Shown: positions 23,895 to 32,014, counted from the first letter of the stretch. The stretch: DNA of 37,336 bases from Roseococcus sp. (GCF_019747315.1 NZ_JAIEQY010000059.1:1-37336), one strand, 5' to 3'. The notes: a model not told the origin generated them from the letters alone. Program-made: numbers and translations.

Positions 23895-24869
23895 ATGCCG
23901 CACGTCGTCCTCCTCCGTTCCCTACACCCCGACGCCGAAGCCGCGCTCAAGGCCGAGCCCGGCTTCACCGTCGAGACGGTGCACGAGACCACCCGCGAGA
24001 ACATGGCCAAGGCCATGGAGCGCGCCGAGGCCATCATCGTCCGCGCCACGCCGATCAACGCCGATTTCCTCAGCTTCTCGCCCAAGCTCGCCATCGTGGC
24101 GCGGCATGGCGTGGGCTATGATCAAGTGGATGTGCCGGAGCTGACCAAGCGCGGCATTCCCCTCACGGTCACGGCGGATGCCAATGCGCTGAGCGTCGCC
24201 GAGCATGCGATGATGATGATGCTGACCATCGCCCGCCAGGTGCAGACCTATGACGCCAACACCCGCGCCTTCAAATGGTCCAGCGTGGAGGCGCCCACCA
24301 CCTGGGATCTCGCGGGGATGACGCTGCTGGTGGTGGGCTTCGGCCGCATCGGCGGGCGCGTCGCACGCTTGGCCGCGGCCTTCGGGATGGATGTGGTGGT
24401 GCATGATCCCTTCGTGGCGATGAACACGGTGAAGGGGGCCGGCTTCCGCTACGCCAAGACCATGGAAGAGGGCCTGGCCCAGGCCGATTGGGTGACGCTG
24501 CATTGCCCCTCCAACGCCGCCAATCGCGGCCTGGTGAATGCGGAATTCCTGGCGGGCATGAAGCCCGGCGCGCGTCTCGTGAACACCGCCCGCGGCACGC
24601 TGGTGCAGGAGGCGGCGTTGGCCGCGGCACTCCGCACCGGCCATGTCTCGGCCGCCGGGCTGGACGTGTTCTGGGATGAGCCCATGGCGAAGGACAACCC
24701 GCTGCTCACGGCGCCCAATGTGGTGATGACGCCGCACACCGCCGCCGCCACGGTGCAGGGCATGCGCCGCATGGGCCTCTCCTGCGTGGATTCCATCATC
24801 CGCCACTTCCGGGGCGATATCGACCTGGACATGGTGATCAACCCGGAAGTGCTGCGGAGCAATCGTTGA
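23895..24869 (+). CDS. D-isomer-specific 2-hydroxyacid dehydrogenase (SerA/SlcC-like)
   Basis: 324 residues with a complete catalytic set. The catalytic Arg lies in 'VNTARGTLVQEAAL', Glu in 'VFWDEPMAKD', His in 'VMTPHTAAATVQG' and the NAD site in 'LVVGFGRIGGRVARL'. It belongs to the phosphoglycerate-dehydrogenase-like branch. Because it follows a sulfopyruvate-decarboxylase-like pair, a sulfolactate or related 3-substituted lactate dehydrogenase (as SlcC in Chromohalobacter) is a reasonable guess; phosphoglycerate itself is less likely because there is no regulatory ACT domain. I chose the ATG at 23895 (MPHVVLLRSL), immediately after the hairpin cluster. It overlaps the MmgE/PrpD gene by 4 bp. 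Confidence 0.9.
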   Translation: MPHVVLLRSLHPDAEAALKAEPGFTVETVHETTRENMAKAMERAEAIIVRATPINADFLSFSPKLAIVARHGVGYDQVDVPELTKRGIPLTVTADANALSVAEHAMMMMLTIARQVQTYDANTRAFKWSSVEAPTTWDLAGMTLLVVGFGRIGGRVARLAAAFGMDVVVHDPFVAMNTVKGAGFRYAKTMEEGLAQADWVTLHCPSNAANRGLVNAEFLAGMKPGARLVNTARGTLVQEAALAAALRTGHVSAAGLDVFWDEPMAKDNPLLTAPNVVMTPHTAAATVQGMRRMGLSCVDSIIRHFRGDIDLDMVINPEVLRSNR

Positions 24870-26206
24870 ACCCGCTTCTCGCCCTGGCCGACCACGCGGC
24901 GGGGTGGCGCTCGGCGCCGCTCACGCCCGAGGTAGAGCATGCGGCGCGGCGGGCGCTGATTGATTGGTTCGCCTCGCTGCTGCCCGGCTGCCATCTGCCG
25001 CCTGCCACGCTGATGGCGCGCGCCCTGGCGGGCGAGCGGGGCGCGGGCAATGCCGTCTCCTATGTGGATGGCGCGCGCACCGGCCTCCGCCACGCCGCGC
25101 TGATCAACGGCACGGCGAGCCACACGGTCGAGTTCGACGATATCTGGCGCTGGGGCGTGTACCACCCCGGCTGCCCGACGGTGGCGGCGGCCCTCGCCGC
25201 GGCCCAGGCGCATAACGCCGACATGGGGGCGCTGCTGCGCGCGATGACGGCGGGTTACGAGGTTTCCTGCCGCATCGCCCAGGCGGTGCAGCCCTCGCAT
25301 TATGATTTCTGGCACACCACGGGCACGGTCGGCACCTTCGGCGCGGCCGCCGCCGTGGCCGTCCTGCTGGATTGCGATGCCACGCAGGCGGCGCACGCCA
25401 TCGCCACCGCCGCCACCATGGCGGGCGGCCTGCAACAGGCCTTCCGCGGCGATGGCATGAGCAAGCCCCTGCATCCCGGCCACGCGGCCGAGGCCGGCGC
25501 GCTCGCCGCCATGGCCGCGCGCGAGGGGATGACCGGCGCGCTGGACGTGCTGCACGGCCCGGCCGGCTTTGCGGCGGCGACCAGCGAGGACACCGGCAAG
25601 TGGGAGAAGGCCATCGCCGCCATCGGCCAGCCGCTCACCATCACGCAGATGACCGTGAAGAATCACGGCTGCTGCGGCCATATCTTCGCGGCGCTGGACG
25701 CCACGCGCGACTTGCAGCGTGAGTACGGCTTCGCGGCCGATGACGTGGCCAGCCTGCATGTCGGTGGCTATGCCGCCACCAAGAATGTCTGCGACCGCCC
25801 CGCGATCACGACGGAACAGGAAGCGCGCTTTTCCATTCAATTCACCATCGCCAGCATCATGCTCTACGGCGGCGTGCGCCTCGATGCCTTCGCACCCGCG
25901 CGCCTGGTGGACCCTGCCATCCGCACGGTCATGCCGCGCATCACCGTGAGCCTCGATGCGGAATGCGAGGCGGCCTTCCCCGCCGCCCGCAGCGCCAAGG
26001 TGACGATCAAGCTGCGCGATGGGCGGGAGCTGTATCGCCACCAGCCCACGCGCAAGGGCGACCCCGACGCGCCGCTCTCCGATATCGAGCTGGACGAGAA
26101 GTTTCTCGAACTCACCGGCCCGGTGCTGGGGGCCGCGGAGGCCGCCGCCTTCCTGGCGCAGCTTCGCACCAGCGCCGAATTGCCGGGCGAGCTGCGCCTG
26201 CTCTGA
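24866..26206 (+). CDS. MmgE/PrpD family protein
   Basis: 446 residues, the usual length. Conserved blocks include 'ALINGTASHTVEFDDIWRWG' (with the acidic active-site pair), 'AMTAGYEVSCRIAQAV', 'HTTGTVGTFGAAAAVAVLL', 'KPLHPGHAAEAG' and 'VKNHGCCGHIFAALDA'. Family members include 2-methylcitrate dehydratase and cis-aconitate decarboxylase, but many are uncharacterised dehydratases or isomerases of catabolic operons. The start is TTG at 24866 inside TTGA, overlapping the dehydrogenase stop. No ATG is available before conserved sequence, so the TTG is well supported. It is the last gene of the rightward comDE-dehydrogenase run. Confidence 0.9.
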   Translation: MNPLLALADHAAGWRSAPLTPEVEHAARRALIDWFASLLPGCHLPPATLMARALAGERGAGNAVSYVDGARTGLRHAALINGTASHTVEFDDIWRWGVYHPGCPTVAAALAAAQAHNADMGALLRAMTAGYEVSCRIAQAVQPSHYDFWHTTGTVGTFGAAAAVAVLLDCDATQAAHAIATAATMAGGLQQAFRGDGMSKPLHPGHAAEAGALAAMAAREGMTGALDVLHGPAGFAAATSEDTGKWEKAIAAIGQPLTITQMTVKNHGCCGHIFAALDATRDLQREYGFAADDVASLHVGGYAATKNVCDRPAITTEQEARFSIQFTIASIMLYGGVRLDAFAPARLVDPAIRTVMPRITVSLDAECEAAFPAARSAKVTIKLRDGRELYRHQPTRKGDPDAPLSDIELDEKFLELTGPVLGAAEAAAFLAQLRTSAELPGELRLL

Positions 26207-26210
26207 CGCG

Positions 26211-26735
26211 TCAGAGCTTGCGCTTGCCCAGGCCGACCTTGTCGTAGATCGAGTTGATGTGGTCCTTCACCTCCTGCGGGGTGTCGTCCTTGGCGGGCTT
26301 GTGCAGCCAGCCCAGCTTTTCGCGCGCGTAATTCCCCATCACCTCATCCTGGTCCGAGGTGCCGCCGCTGATGCCATAGGCGCCGACCATCTCATTGCCC
26401 TTGAACACGGGCGCCGCACCGCCGGAGATGAAGATCTTGCCGCCCGTGAAGACGGCCGCGTTGATCGCGAGCTGCGGATTGCGCTCGCGCAGCCATTGCT
26501 GCGTGACGAGGCCATCCTGGAATCGCGGGCTCATCGAGCGGAAGGCGGCCATGGTGAAGGCCTTGGCCGAGGCCGTCTCGGGCGTGATCCAGCCGGCCTC
26601 GTCCATGCGTTCCATGGCGATGAGGTGGCCTTCCGGCCCCACCAGGGCGACGGAGACGGGTACCTGCATCTCCTCCGCCTTTTCCATTACCGCACGAATG
26701 AAGCGCCGGCATTCGGCGAGCTTCAGCTTGGCCAT
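26211..26735 (-). CDS. GlcG/HbpS-type heme-binding protein
   Basis: 174 residues of the GlcG/HbpS family: 'VPVSVALVGPEGHLIAMERM', 'ASAKAFTMAAFRS' and 'GGAAPVFKGNEMVGAYGISG'. The family covers the secreted heme sensor HbpS of Streptomyces and GlcG-like proteins of glycolate and other catabolic operons, where the role is mostly unclear. No signal peptide is visible, so it is probably cytoplasmic. AAGGA precedes the ATG by 8 nt. It follows the Bug gene by 18 bp on the same strand and converges with the MmgE/PrpD gene 4 bp away. Confidence 0.88.
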   Translation of the reverse strand: MAKLKLAECRRFIRAVMEKAEEMQVPVSVALVGPEGHLIAMERMDEAGWITPETASAKAFTMAAFRSMSPRFQDGLVTQQWLRERNPQLAINAAVFTGGKIFISGGAAPVFKGNEMVGAYGISGGTSDQDEVMGNYAREKLGWLHKPAKDDTPQEVKDHINSIYDKVGLGKRKL

Positions 26736-26753
26736 CGGGCAATCCTTTTTTGG

Positions 26754-27707
26754 TCAGTTGTTCCGTGCGCCGGAGGCTTCCACCACCCGCGCCCATTTCG
26801 TGGTTTCCTCGGCGATCAGCCGCGCCATCTCGGCCGGCCCGCCCTCCAGCACGTCAAACCCCTGGGCGATGAGCTGCGCGCGCGTCTCGCCGGTGTTGAG
26901 CGCGGTCCGCACTCCCTCGGCCAGGCGGGCGATGATGGGGGCGGGCGTGGCGCCTGGCGCCATCAGGCCAAACCAGACGCTGCTCAGGAAACCCGGCAGC
27001 CCGGCCTCGATCATGGTGGGCAGATCGGGCGCCGCCGCGGTGCGCGTGGGTCCGGTGGAAGCGAGCCCACGCAGCCGCCCGGCGCGGATGTGCTGGATGA
27101 CGGTCGAAGCGGGCGAGAACATGACGCCAACGCGCCCGGCCAGCAGATCCGTCACCGCCTGGGCGCTGCCGGGATAGGGCACATGCGTCATCCGCGTGCC
27201 GGTCATCAGGTTGAACAACTCGCCCGAGAGGTGGGGTGCCGTGCCGATGCCGGAGGAGGCGAAGAACAACTGTCCGGCGCGCGCCAGCGCGATCAGCTCC
27301 GCCACATTATTCGCGGGCACGGAGGGGTGCACCACCAGCAGGTTGGGTATGCTGACCAAGGGGGCCACAGGCGCCAGGTCGCGCGCGAAATCGAAGGGCA
27401 GGTCCCGTTGCAGGCTGGCATTGATGGTGTTGGCGACGGAGCCCAGCAGCAGCGTGTAGCCATCGGGCGCCGCGCGCGCGGCCTGCTCGGTCGCGATATT
27501 GCTGCCCGCGCCCGGCCGGTTCTCGATGACGAGGCTCTGGCCCAGGGCCTGGCCGAGCGCAGGCGCCACCAGCCGCGCCGAGACATCGGCCGCGCTGCCC
27601 GGCGGGAAGCCGACCAGCAGGCGCGGCGGGCGTGCCGGATATTCCTGGGCCCGCGCCAGGCTGGGCAGCAGGGCGGCGGCGAGGGCAAGGCGGCGCGACA
27701 AGGGCAT
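26754..27707 (-). CDS. Bug-family (tripartite tricarboxylate transporter) substrate-binding protein
   Basis: 317 residues. A signal peptide ('MPLSRRLALAAALLPSLARA') leads to the Bug signature 'RLLVGFPPGSAADVSARLVA', then 'VIENRPGAGSNIATEQAARA' and 'PDGYTLLLGSVANTINASL'. It is a periplasmic small-molecule receptor without TctA/TctB nearby. I chose the ATG at 27707, which has GGGAGG 7 nt upstream; the frame beyond it has no domain. With the GlcG/HbpS gene it forms a two-gene unit. It differs clearly from the Bug at 19448-20383 and is not a recent duplicate. Confidence 0.92.
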   Translation of the reverse strand: MPLSRRLALAAALLPSLARAQEYPARPPRLLVGFPPGSAADVSARLVAPALGQALGQSLVIENRPGAGSNIATEQAARAAPDGYTLLLGSVANTINASLQRDLPFDFARDLAPVAPLVSIPNLLVVHPSVPANNVAELIALARAGQLFFASSGIGTAPHLSGELFNLMTGTRMTHVPYPGSAQAVTDLLAGRVGVMFSPASTVIQHIRAGRLRGLASTGPTRTAAAPDLPTMIEAGLPGFLSSVWFGLMAPGATPAPIIARLAEGVRTALNTGETRAQLIAQGFDVLEGGPAEMARLIAEETTKWARVVEASGARNN

Positions 27708-27796
27708 GCGGAAACCTCCCGGAAACGGCGCGATTCCCGCGCTCGCCGGGAATAGACCAGCGCCCGGCGTAAGCGTCCAGTGGCGCAAGCCTCCGG

Positions 27797-28057
27797 TCAG
27801 GCGGCCTGGCGCAGCGTGTCCCGGCGGGTCTCCGTGACGTGCACCACGCCGATCACCTGGCCAAGATTGCCGGCGACGAGATGCACCATCTCGGCCGGCA
27901 TGGCCTCCATGCCGAGCTCCACCCGCAGCATCTCGCCTTCGCGGCGGACGTGCATGTGGTCGGGCGTGAGGTCGCGCTTGGCGAAAGGTTGCAGCAGCCG
28001 GGGGAGCAGGCCGGGCTCGGCGAAGGCTTCGACGGTGAAGAGCACGTGGGTGGTCAT
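27797..28057 (-). CDS. ACT-like domain small protein
   Basis: 86 residues. The sequence reads as one beta-alpha-beta-beta-alpha-beta domain: 'HVLFTVEAFAEPGLLPRLLQ', then 'DHMHVRREGEMLRVELGM' and 'LVAGNLGQVIGVVHVTET'. This pattern resembles ACT-domain regulatory subunits such as IlvN/IlvM, but it is a lone domain with no catalytic partner nearby. It may bind an amino acid and regulate an enzyme encoded elsewhere. The ATG at 28057 has AGGA 9 nt upstream. The 139 bp between it and hemW contain a strong hairpin (28088-28113). Confidence 0.65.
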   Translation of the reverse strand: MTTHVLFTVEAFAEPGLLPRLLQPFAKRDLTPDHMHVRREGEMLRVELGMEAMPAEMVHLVAGNLGQVIGVVHVTETRRDTLRQAA

Positions 28058-28087
28058 GAGGTTGGTTCCTGAAAGGGGTTCACGAAG

Positions 28088-28113
28088 GCCCGGCGCGGTG
28101 GCGCGCCGCGGGC
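28088..28113 (-). promoter_or_regulatory. Strong GC hairpin in the leader of the ACT-like gene
   Basis: GCCC-GGCGCG and CGCGCC-gc-GGGC pair over a GTGG loop (plus-strand letters), a 10-bp stem with a 2-nt bulge, located 31 nt before the ATG at 28057. No T-tract follows, so it is not a standard terminator. It could slow transcription or be part of a leader structure. Low confidence in any function. Confidence 0.4.
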
Positions 28114-28196
28114 TCGCGACGCGGATCAGCCGGCCGGGCGCGTAATTCGCGAAAGGGTGCTCATCAGGAACATGGCACCATCCTGCACAGGGGCGC

Positions 28197-29348
28197 TCAG
28201 CGAAGCAAGGCCGGAAGCAGCGCATCAAGCCGGACGCGCCCCTCCGAGGTGGCGATAAGGCGCGGCCCCTGCCACTCCAGATACCCCTCCTCCAGGCAGG
28301 CGGCGAGCATGCTGGGATCCACCGTGTCCACGAAGCGCAAGCCGCTGCGCGCCTCGATTCGCGCGGGGTCCACGCCCTCGGCAAGGCGCAGGCCCATGAG
28401 CAGCGCCTCGCGGCCACGGTCGCGCCCGGAGAGAGTTTCCTCCTCCACGATCGCATGGCCGGATTGTTCCACGCGCGTGGCCCATTCTTCCGGCGCGCGG
28501 TGGCGGCGCGTGGCCAGCATGGCGCCCTCCGCCAGCACGCGCTGATGCGCGCCGGGGCCGATGCCGAGATAGTCGCCATACCGCCAATAGGCGAGGTTGT
28601 GGCGGCTCTCGGCACCCGGCTTGGCGTAGTTGCTGACCTCATAGGGGGCGAGGCCGAATCGGCGGGCTTCATCGGCCGTCGCCTCGTACATGCGGGCTGC
28701 GTCGTCTTCCGCCGGCAGGGCGAAATCGCCGCGGGCATATTGGGTGGCAAAGCGCGTGCCGGGCTCGATGGTGAGCTGGTAAAGGCTGAGATGATCGGCG
28801 GCCAGGGCCAGCGCCTGGCGCAGCTCGACCCTCCAGCTGGCCTCGGCCTGGCCGGGGCGGGCATAGATCAGGTCGAAGGAAAGCCGGGGAAAGATCTCGC
28901 GCGCGGCTTCGAGCGCCGTGATCGCCTCGCCCACATCATGCCGGCGCCCGAGGAAGCGCAGCGCCTCCGGATCCAGCGATTGCACGCCGAGCGAGGCGCG
29001 GTTCACCCCCGCTGCGCGGAATGCGCGGAGCTTGCCGATCTCCACGCTGGTCGGGTTGGCTTCCAGCGTGACTTCCATGTCCGCGTCGGCGTCGAACAGG
29101 GCCCGCGCATCGGCGATCAGGCCGGCCACGGTCTCGGGCTCCATCAGGCTCGGCGTGCCGCCGCCGAAGAAGATGCTGGCGAGTGGCCGGCGGCCGATCC
29201 GATGTGCCTCGAAGGCCAGTTCCCGGCGCAGGGCATCACGGAAGCGCGCATGGTCCACGCCCCCCTCGCGCACATGGGAGTTGAAGTCGCAATACGGGCA
29301 TTTCGACGCGCAGAAGGGCCAGTGGATGTAGAGGGCAATCGGTTCCAT
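28197..29348 (-). CDS. hemW: Radical SAM heme chaperone HemW
   Basis: 383 residues. The radical-SAM cysteine cluster 'FCASKCPYCDF' (CxxxCxxC) lies near residue 15, followed by 'FFGGGTPSLM', 'EANPTSVE' and 'GVQSLDPEALRFLGR'. The HemW-specific 'SRHNLAYWRYGDYLGIGPGA' carries the HNxxYW heme-binding motif. HemW resembles oxygen-independent coproporphyrinogen oxidase but delivers heme to membrane respiratory proteins; the first residues 'MEPIALYIHWPFC' match it. I chose the ATG at 29348 and reject the longer upstream frame, which overlaps the next gene. A glycine-zipper lipoprotein gene lies 16 bp upstream on the same strand. Confidence 0.95.
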   Translation of the reverse strand: MEPIALYIHWPFCASKCPYCDFNSHVREGGVDHARFRDALRRELAFEAHRIGRRPLASIFFGGGTPSLMEPETVAGLIADARALFDADADMEVTLEANPTSVEIGKLRAFRAAGVNRASLGVQSLDPEALRFLGRRHDVGEAITALEAAREIFPRLSFDLIYARPGQAEASWRVELRQALALAADHLSLYQLTIEPGTRFATQYARGDFALPAEDDAARMYEATADEARRFGLAPYEVSNYAKPGAESRHNLAYWRYGDYLGIGPGAHQRVLAEGAMLATRRHRAPEEWATRVEQSGHAIVEEETLSGRDRGREALLMGLRLAEGVDPARIEARSGLRFVDTVDPSMLAACLEEGYLEWQGPRLIATSEGRVRLDALLPALLR

Positions 29349-29364
29349 GCCCCCTTGGACCCCA

Positions 29365-29910
29365 TCACCAGCGGCGATAATAGCCCCCATAGGGCCGGCC
29401 ATAGCCCCAGCCGAAGCCCACGCGCGGCCCGAAATACGGATAGGCCGGCGCATAGACCGGCACCGGCACGCCCACCTGCAGCGGTTGCACGCTGTTCCCA
29501 TAGGTGGCCATGCACTGCGAATAGGTGACGTCGAAGCGGTCCTGCATGCTCAGATTGGTGTTCTGCGCCGCCCCCACGCCCACCGCGCTGCCCGCGACCA
29601 GGCCGGTGCCGGCGCCGATCGCGGCCCCCGCGCCGAAATTCCCGGTGGCCGAGCCGATCAGCCCGCCCGCCACGGCGCCCAGCGCCGTGCCGATGGCCGC
29701 CGAGCCGATCGCCGCCTGTGCCGGCGCCTGCTCACTGTTGAGGCCGAGGCTGTTCATCGCGGTCTGCTGGCAGAAGCCGTCCTCGCGCTGGAACTGGGCG
29801 AAATCCTTGCCCTTGGGCGGCAGGGCGACGACGCTCGGCCCGCGCGGGGGGGCGACCGTGCAGGCGCCCAGCCCAAGGGCCGCGATTCCCAGGATCAAGA
29901 CATGTTTCAT
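29365..29910 (-). CDS. Glycine-zipper lipoprotein with aromatic Gly/Tyr-rich tail
   Basis: 181 residues. The signal with lipobox is 'LILGIAALGLGACTVAPP' (Cys about residue 17). A globular segment with 'GFCQQTAMNSLG' is followed by a glycine zipper ('GTALGAVAGGLIGSATGNFG', then 'AGAAIGAGTGLVAGSAVGVG'). Next come a conserved 'DVTYSQCMATYGN' with a second Cys and a Tyr/Gly/Pro-rich end ('YGRPYGGYYRRW'). It is an outer-envelope lipoprotein of unknown role, common in alphaproteobacteria. GGAGG lies 7 nt before the ATG at 29910. It is unrelated in sequence to the smaller zipper protein at 7180-7425, apart from the zipper itself. Confidence 0.82.
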   Translation of the reverse strand: MKHVLILGIAALGLGACTVAPPRGPSVVALPPKGKDFAQFQREDGFCQQTAMNSLGLNSEQAPAQAAIGSAAIGTALGAVAGGLIGSATGNFGAGAAIGAGTGLVAGSAVGVGAAQNTNLSMQDRFDVTYSQCMATYGNSVQPLQVGVPVPVYAPAYPYFGPRVGFGWGYGRPYGGYYRRW

Positions 29911-29991
29911 GGCCAACCTCCGGCAGGATTGTCAGCCGGAGATATGGCGCTTCCAAGGCGGGATGCGAGCGTACAAAGTGTTACGCTGCGG

Positions 29992-30381
29992 CTACTGCGC
30001 GCCGGGCGGCAGCAGCGAGACATGGGCGGCGACGATCCGCCAGCCCTCGGGCGTGCGCAGCCAGGTGTGGCTTTGCCGGCCGGTCCGGTCTGCGCCCTCC
30101 CGGCGGAAGCTTGTATTGGCCACGCCGAAATCGCGCCCATAGGTGGTGATGACGGTGCGCAGCAGCTCGCGCGCCAGGCCCTGGCTGGGGCGCGCGGCGC
30201 GGAAGGCGGCGATCTCGGCATAGGAGAACAGGTTCTCCGTCACGCCGAAGCGCAGCGTGTGCTCGTTGTTGTAGAACAGCTCGTCCAGCACGGCGACGTC
30301 ATTGCTCGTCAGCGCCTTTTCGTAGCGGTAAAAGGCGGCCGAGACCTCGGCATGGACTTCGGGGATGTTGATCTCGTGCAT
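29992..30381 (-). CDS. AtzH/HpxZ-like NTF2-fold protein
   Basis: 129 residues of the DUF3225 / SnoaL-like (NTF2 fold) group: '[20 protein letters not shown]', '[15 protein letters not shown]', '[16 protein letters not shown]' and '[20 protein letters not shown]'. It matches HpxZ of oxalurate catabolism and AtzH of cyanuric acid catabolism, which are encoded with an AtzE/HpxY-type amidase and an AtzG/HpxX-type small subunit. The same three genes occur here. AtzH is known to take part in the carboxylated-urea steps of that pathway. The gene starts 2 bp after the amidase stop. Confidence 0.88.
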   Translation of the reverse strand: MHEINIPEVHAEVSAAFYRYEKALTSNDVAVLDELFYNNEHTLRFGVTENLFSYAEIAAFRAARPSQGLARELLRTVITTYGRDFGVANTSFRREGADRTGRQSHTWLRTPEGWRIVAAHVSLLPPGAQ

Positions 30382-30383
30382 GG

Positions 30384-31772
30384 TCAGGCTTTCACGGCTG
30401 GGGCGGCGCAGACGCCCATCTTCTCAAGCGCGGCGGCGACGCGGAAGAGCTTCTCCTCGGCCCAGGGTGCTGCGATGAGCTGCACGCCGATGGGCATGCC
30501 GCCGGGCGTGCCGAGGCCCACCGGATCGGCGATGGGGGCCGCGATGACCGGCAGCCCGATGCAGGAAATCGGCTGGGTATAGACGCCCAGATTGGGCCGC
30601 ACCGGGATCATGGCGCCCTCCACCTCGATCATCTCCTGCCCGATCTTCGGCGCCACATAGGGCGTGGCGGGCGCGATGATCACATCCACCTCGTCAAACA
30701 CGGCCAGCGCCTTGGCGCGATAGGCGGCACGCACGCGTTGCGCCTGCTGCACCCAATGCGCGGGCAGCAGCGCGCCGGCCAGGAAGCGGTCGCGCGTGGC
30801 GAAGTCGAAATCATCCGGGCGGGTGCGGAGGTTGGGAAGGTGCAGGTTGGCGCCCTCGGCCATGGTGATCAGGAAGGCGGCGGCGCGGCCCATCGCCGCG
30901 TCCGGGATGGTTACGCTCTTGGTCGTGCCCAGCGCGCGCGCCACGGCCTCGACGGCGGCGAAGCCCTCGGCATGGCCGGCGCGGGTGAAGTGGTCGCCCG
31001 CCACGGCGATGCGCAGATCGCTGGTTTCAGCCGAGCCGCCCACCTGCGAGAAGCCCACCCAATGCTGCGCCGGATCCTCCGCATCGGGCCCCTGGAGCAT
31101 GTTGTAGACCAGCGCCAGGTCGGCCAATTCCCGGGCGAAGGGCCCCAGATGGTCGAAGCTCGCGGCGAACAGGAACCCGCCCGAGCGCGAAAGCCGCCCA
31201 TAGGTCGGCTTCAGCCCCCAGATGCCGCAAAGCGAGGCCGGCACGCGGATCGAGCCATTGGTGTCGCTGCCCAGCGTGATGGGCACCAGCCCTCCCGCCA
31301 CGGCCGCCGCACTCCCGCCCGAGGAACCGCCGGCGATGCGGCTCAGGTCATGCGGATTGTGGCAGGGGCCGAAATGCGCGTTCTCGGTGGTGAAGCCATA
31401 GGCGTATTCATCCATGTTGAGCGCGCCGAGCATGACCGCACCCGCGGCCTGCATCTGCCGCACCAGGAAGGCGTCGCGCGTGGCGGGCGGCATGTCGCGC
31501 TCGATCTTGGCGCCGGCGAGCGTGGTGATGCCCTCAAGGTCGAACAGGTTCTTCACCGCGACCGGCACGCCGGCCATGGGGCCGGCGTCCTGGCCGGCCG
31601 CCACCTTCGCATCCACCGCCGCCGCCTCGGCCCGGGCGCGGGCGGTCGTGACTTCCGTGAAGGCATTGTAGGTCGCGTTGCGGGCGGCGATGTCGGCGAG
31701 GCGCTCCTCCACCACATCGGCGGCGCGGCGGCGCCCGGCGCGGATCTCGGCCGCGAGGGAGGCGGCGCTCAT
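30384..31772 (-). CDS. AtzE-family amidase (1-carboxybiuret hydrolase-like)
   Basis: 462 residues of the amidase-signature family with a complete Ser-cisSer-Lys triad: Lys in '[14 protein letters not shown]', the cis-Ser in '[16 protein letters not shown]' and the nucleophile in '[14 protein letters not shown]'. '[20 protein letters not shown]' is characteristic of the AtzE/HpxY branch and separates it from GatA, which it otherwise resembles. The start overlaps the AtzG-like stop by 4 bp (ATGA), as expected for a GatCA-like heteromer. The substrate is probably a carboxylated urea, oxalurate or a related ureide. No other s-triazine genes are present, so a herbicide role is not implied. Confidence 0.9.
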   Translation of the reverse strand: MSAASLAAEIRAGRRRAADVVEERLADIAARNATYNAFTEVTTARARAEAAAVDAKVAAGQDAGPMAGVPVAVKNLFDLEGITTLAGAKIERDMPPATRDAFLVRQMQAAGAVMLGALNMDEYAYGFTTENAHFGPCHNPHDLSRIAGGSSGGSAAAVAGGLVPITLGSDTNGSIRVPASLCGIWGLKPTYGRLSRSGGFLFAASFDHLGPFARELADLALVYNMLQGPDAEDPAQHWVGFSQVGGSAETSDLRIAVAGDHFTRAGHAEGFAAVEAVARALGTTKSVTIPDAAMGRAAAFLITMAEGANLHLPNLRTRPDDFDFATRDRFLAGALLPAHWVQQAQRVRAAYRAKALAVFDEVDVIIAPATPYVAPKIGQEMIEVEGAMIPVRPNLGVYTQPISCIGLPVIAAPIADPVGLGTPGGMPIGVQLIAAPWAEEKLFRVAAALEKMGVCAAPAVKA

Positions 31773-31963
31773 GGCGTCTTCCGCGCGACATAGACGGGTG
31801 CGGCCTCATCGGCGGGCGAGAGCTTCACCTGCTCGATCAGCCCGGCCATACGCTTGGCCAGCGCCAGGTTCATGGTGATGCCGGGCAGATGCGCCGGGTG
31901 TAGGGGCAGGCCGATGGCGGCCGCCGCCTGCTTCGCATAGGTCTCGGGGTCGAATTCGGGCAT
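31769..31963 (-). CDS. AtzG-like amidase small subunit (DUF4089)
   Basis: 64 residues. 'YAKQAAAAIGLPLHPAHLPG' followed by 'NLALAKRMAGLIEQVKL' is the DUF4089 pattern of AtzG/HpxX, a GatC-like helical protein that wraps around the AtzE amidase and is required for its stability. I chose the ATG at 31963 (MPEFDPETYAKQ) with GGAGG 9 nt upstream; a longer frame to 32032 has no conserved sequence. It is the first gene of the atzG-atzE-atzH-like operon and is divergent from lysyl-tRNA synthetase. Confidence 0.88.
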   Translation of the reverse strand: MPEFDPETYAKQAAAAIGLPLHPAHLPGITMNLALAKRMAGLIEQVKLSPADEAAPVYVARKTP

Positions 31964-31985
31964 CGGATGGTCCCTCCAAGGCTCA

Positions 31986-32014
31986 ACTGGCGCAGTGGAG
32001 CTTGCGGCGCCAGT
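31986..32014. promoter_or_regulatory. Inverted repeat upstream of the atzG-like operon (possible operator)
   Basis: ACTGGCGC (31986-31993) and GCGCCAGT (32007-32014) form a perfect 8-bp inverted repeat separated by 13 bp. It lies 22 bp before the atzG-like start, within the divergent promoter region shared with lysyl-tRNA synthetase. The spacing suits a dimeric regulator, but no regulator gene is adjacent. Weak evidence. Confidence 0.3.

Noticed and set aside
24866-26206. Calling the MmgE/PrpD gene 2-methylcitrate dehydratase (prpD)
   Set aside because: No prpB or prpC neighbours, and the family is functionally mixed; the name would claim more than the sequence shows.
28126-28164. Leader peptide of 12 codons before the ACT-like gene
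   Set aside because: No Shine-Dalgarno sequence and no run of regulatory codons (branched-chain or aromatic); kept only as a remark in the leader finding.
30384-31772. GatA subunit of the tRNA-dependent amidotransferase
   Set aside because: The partner is DUF4089 and not GatC, no gatB follows, and the AtzH/HpxZ neighbour points to the AtzE/HpxY branch.
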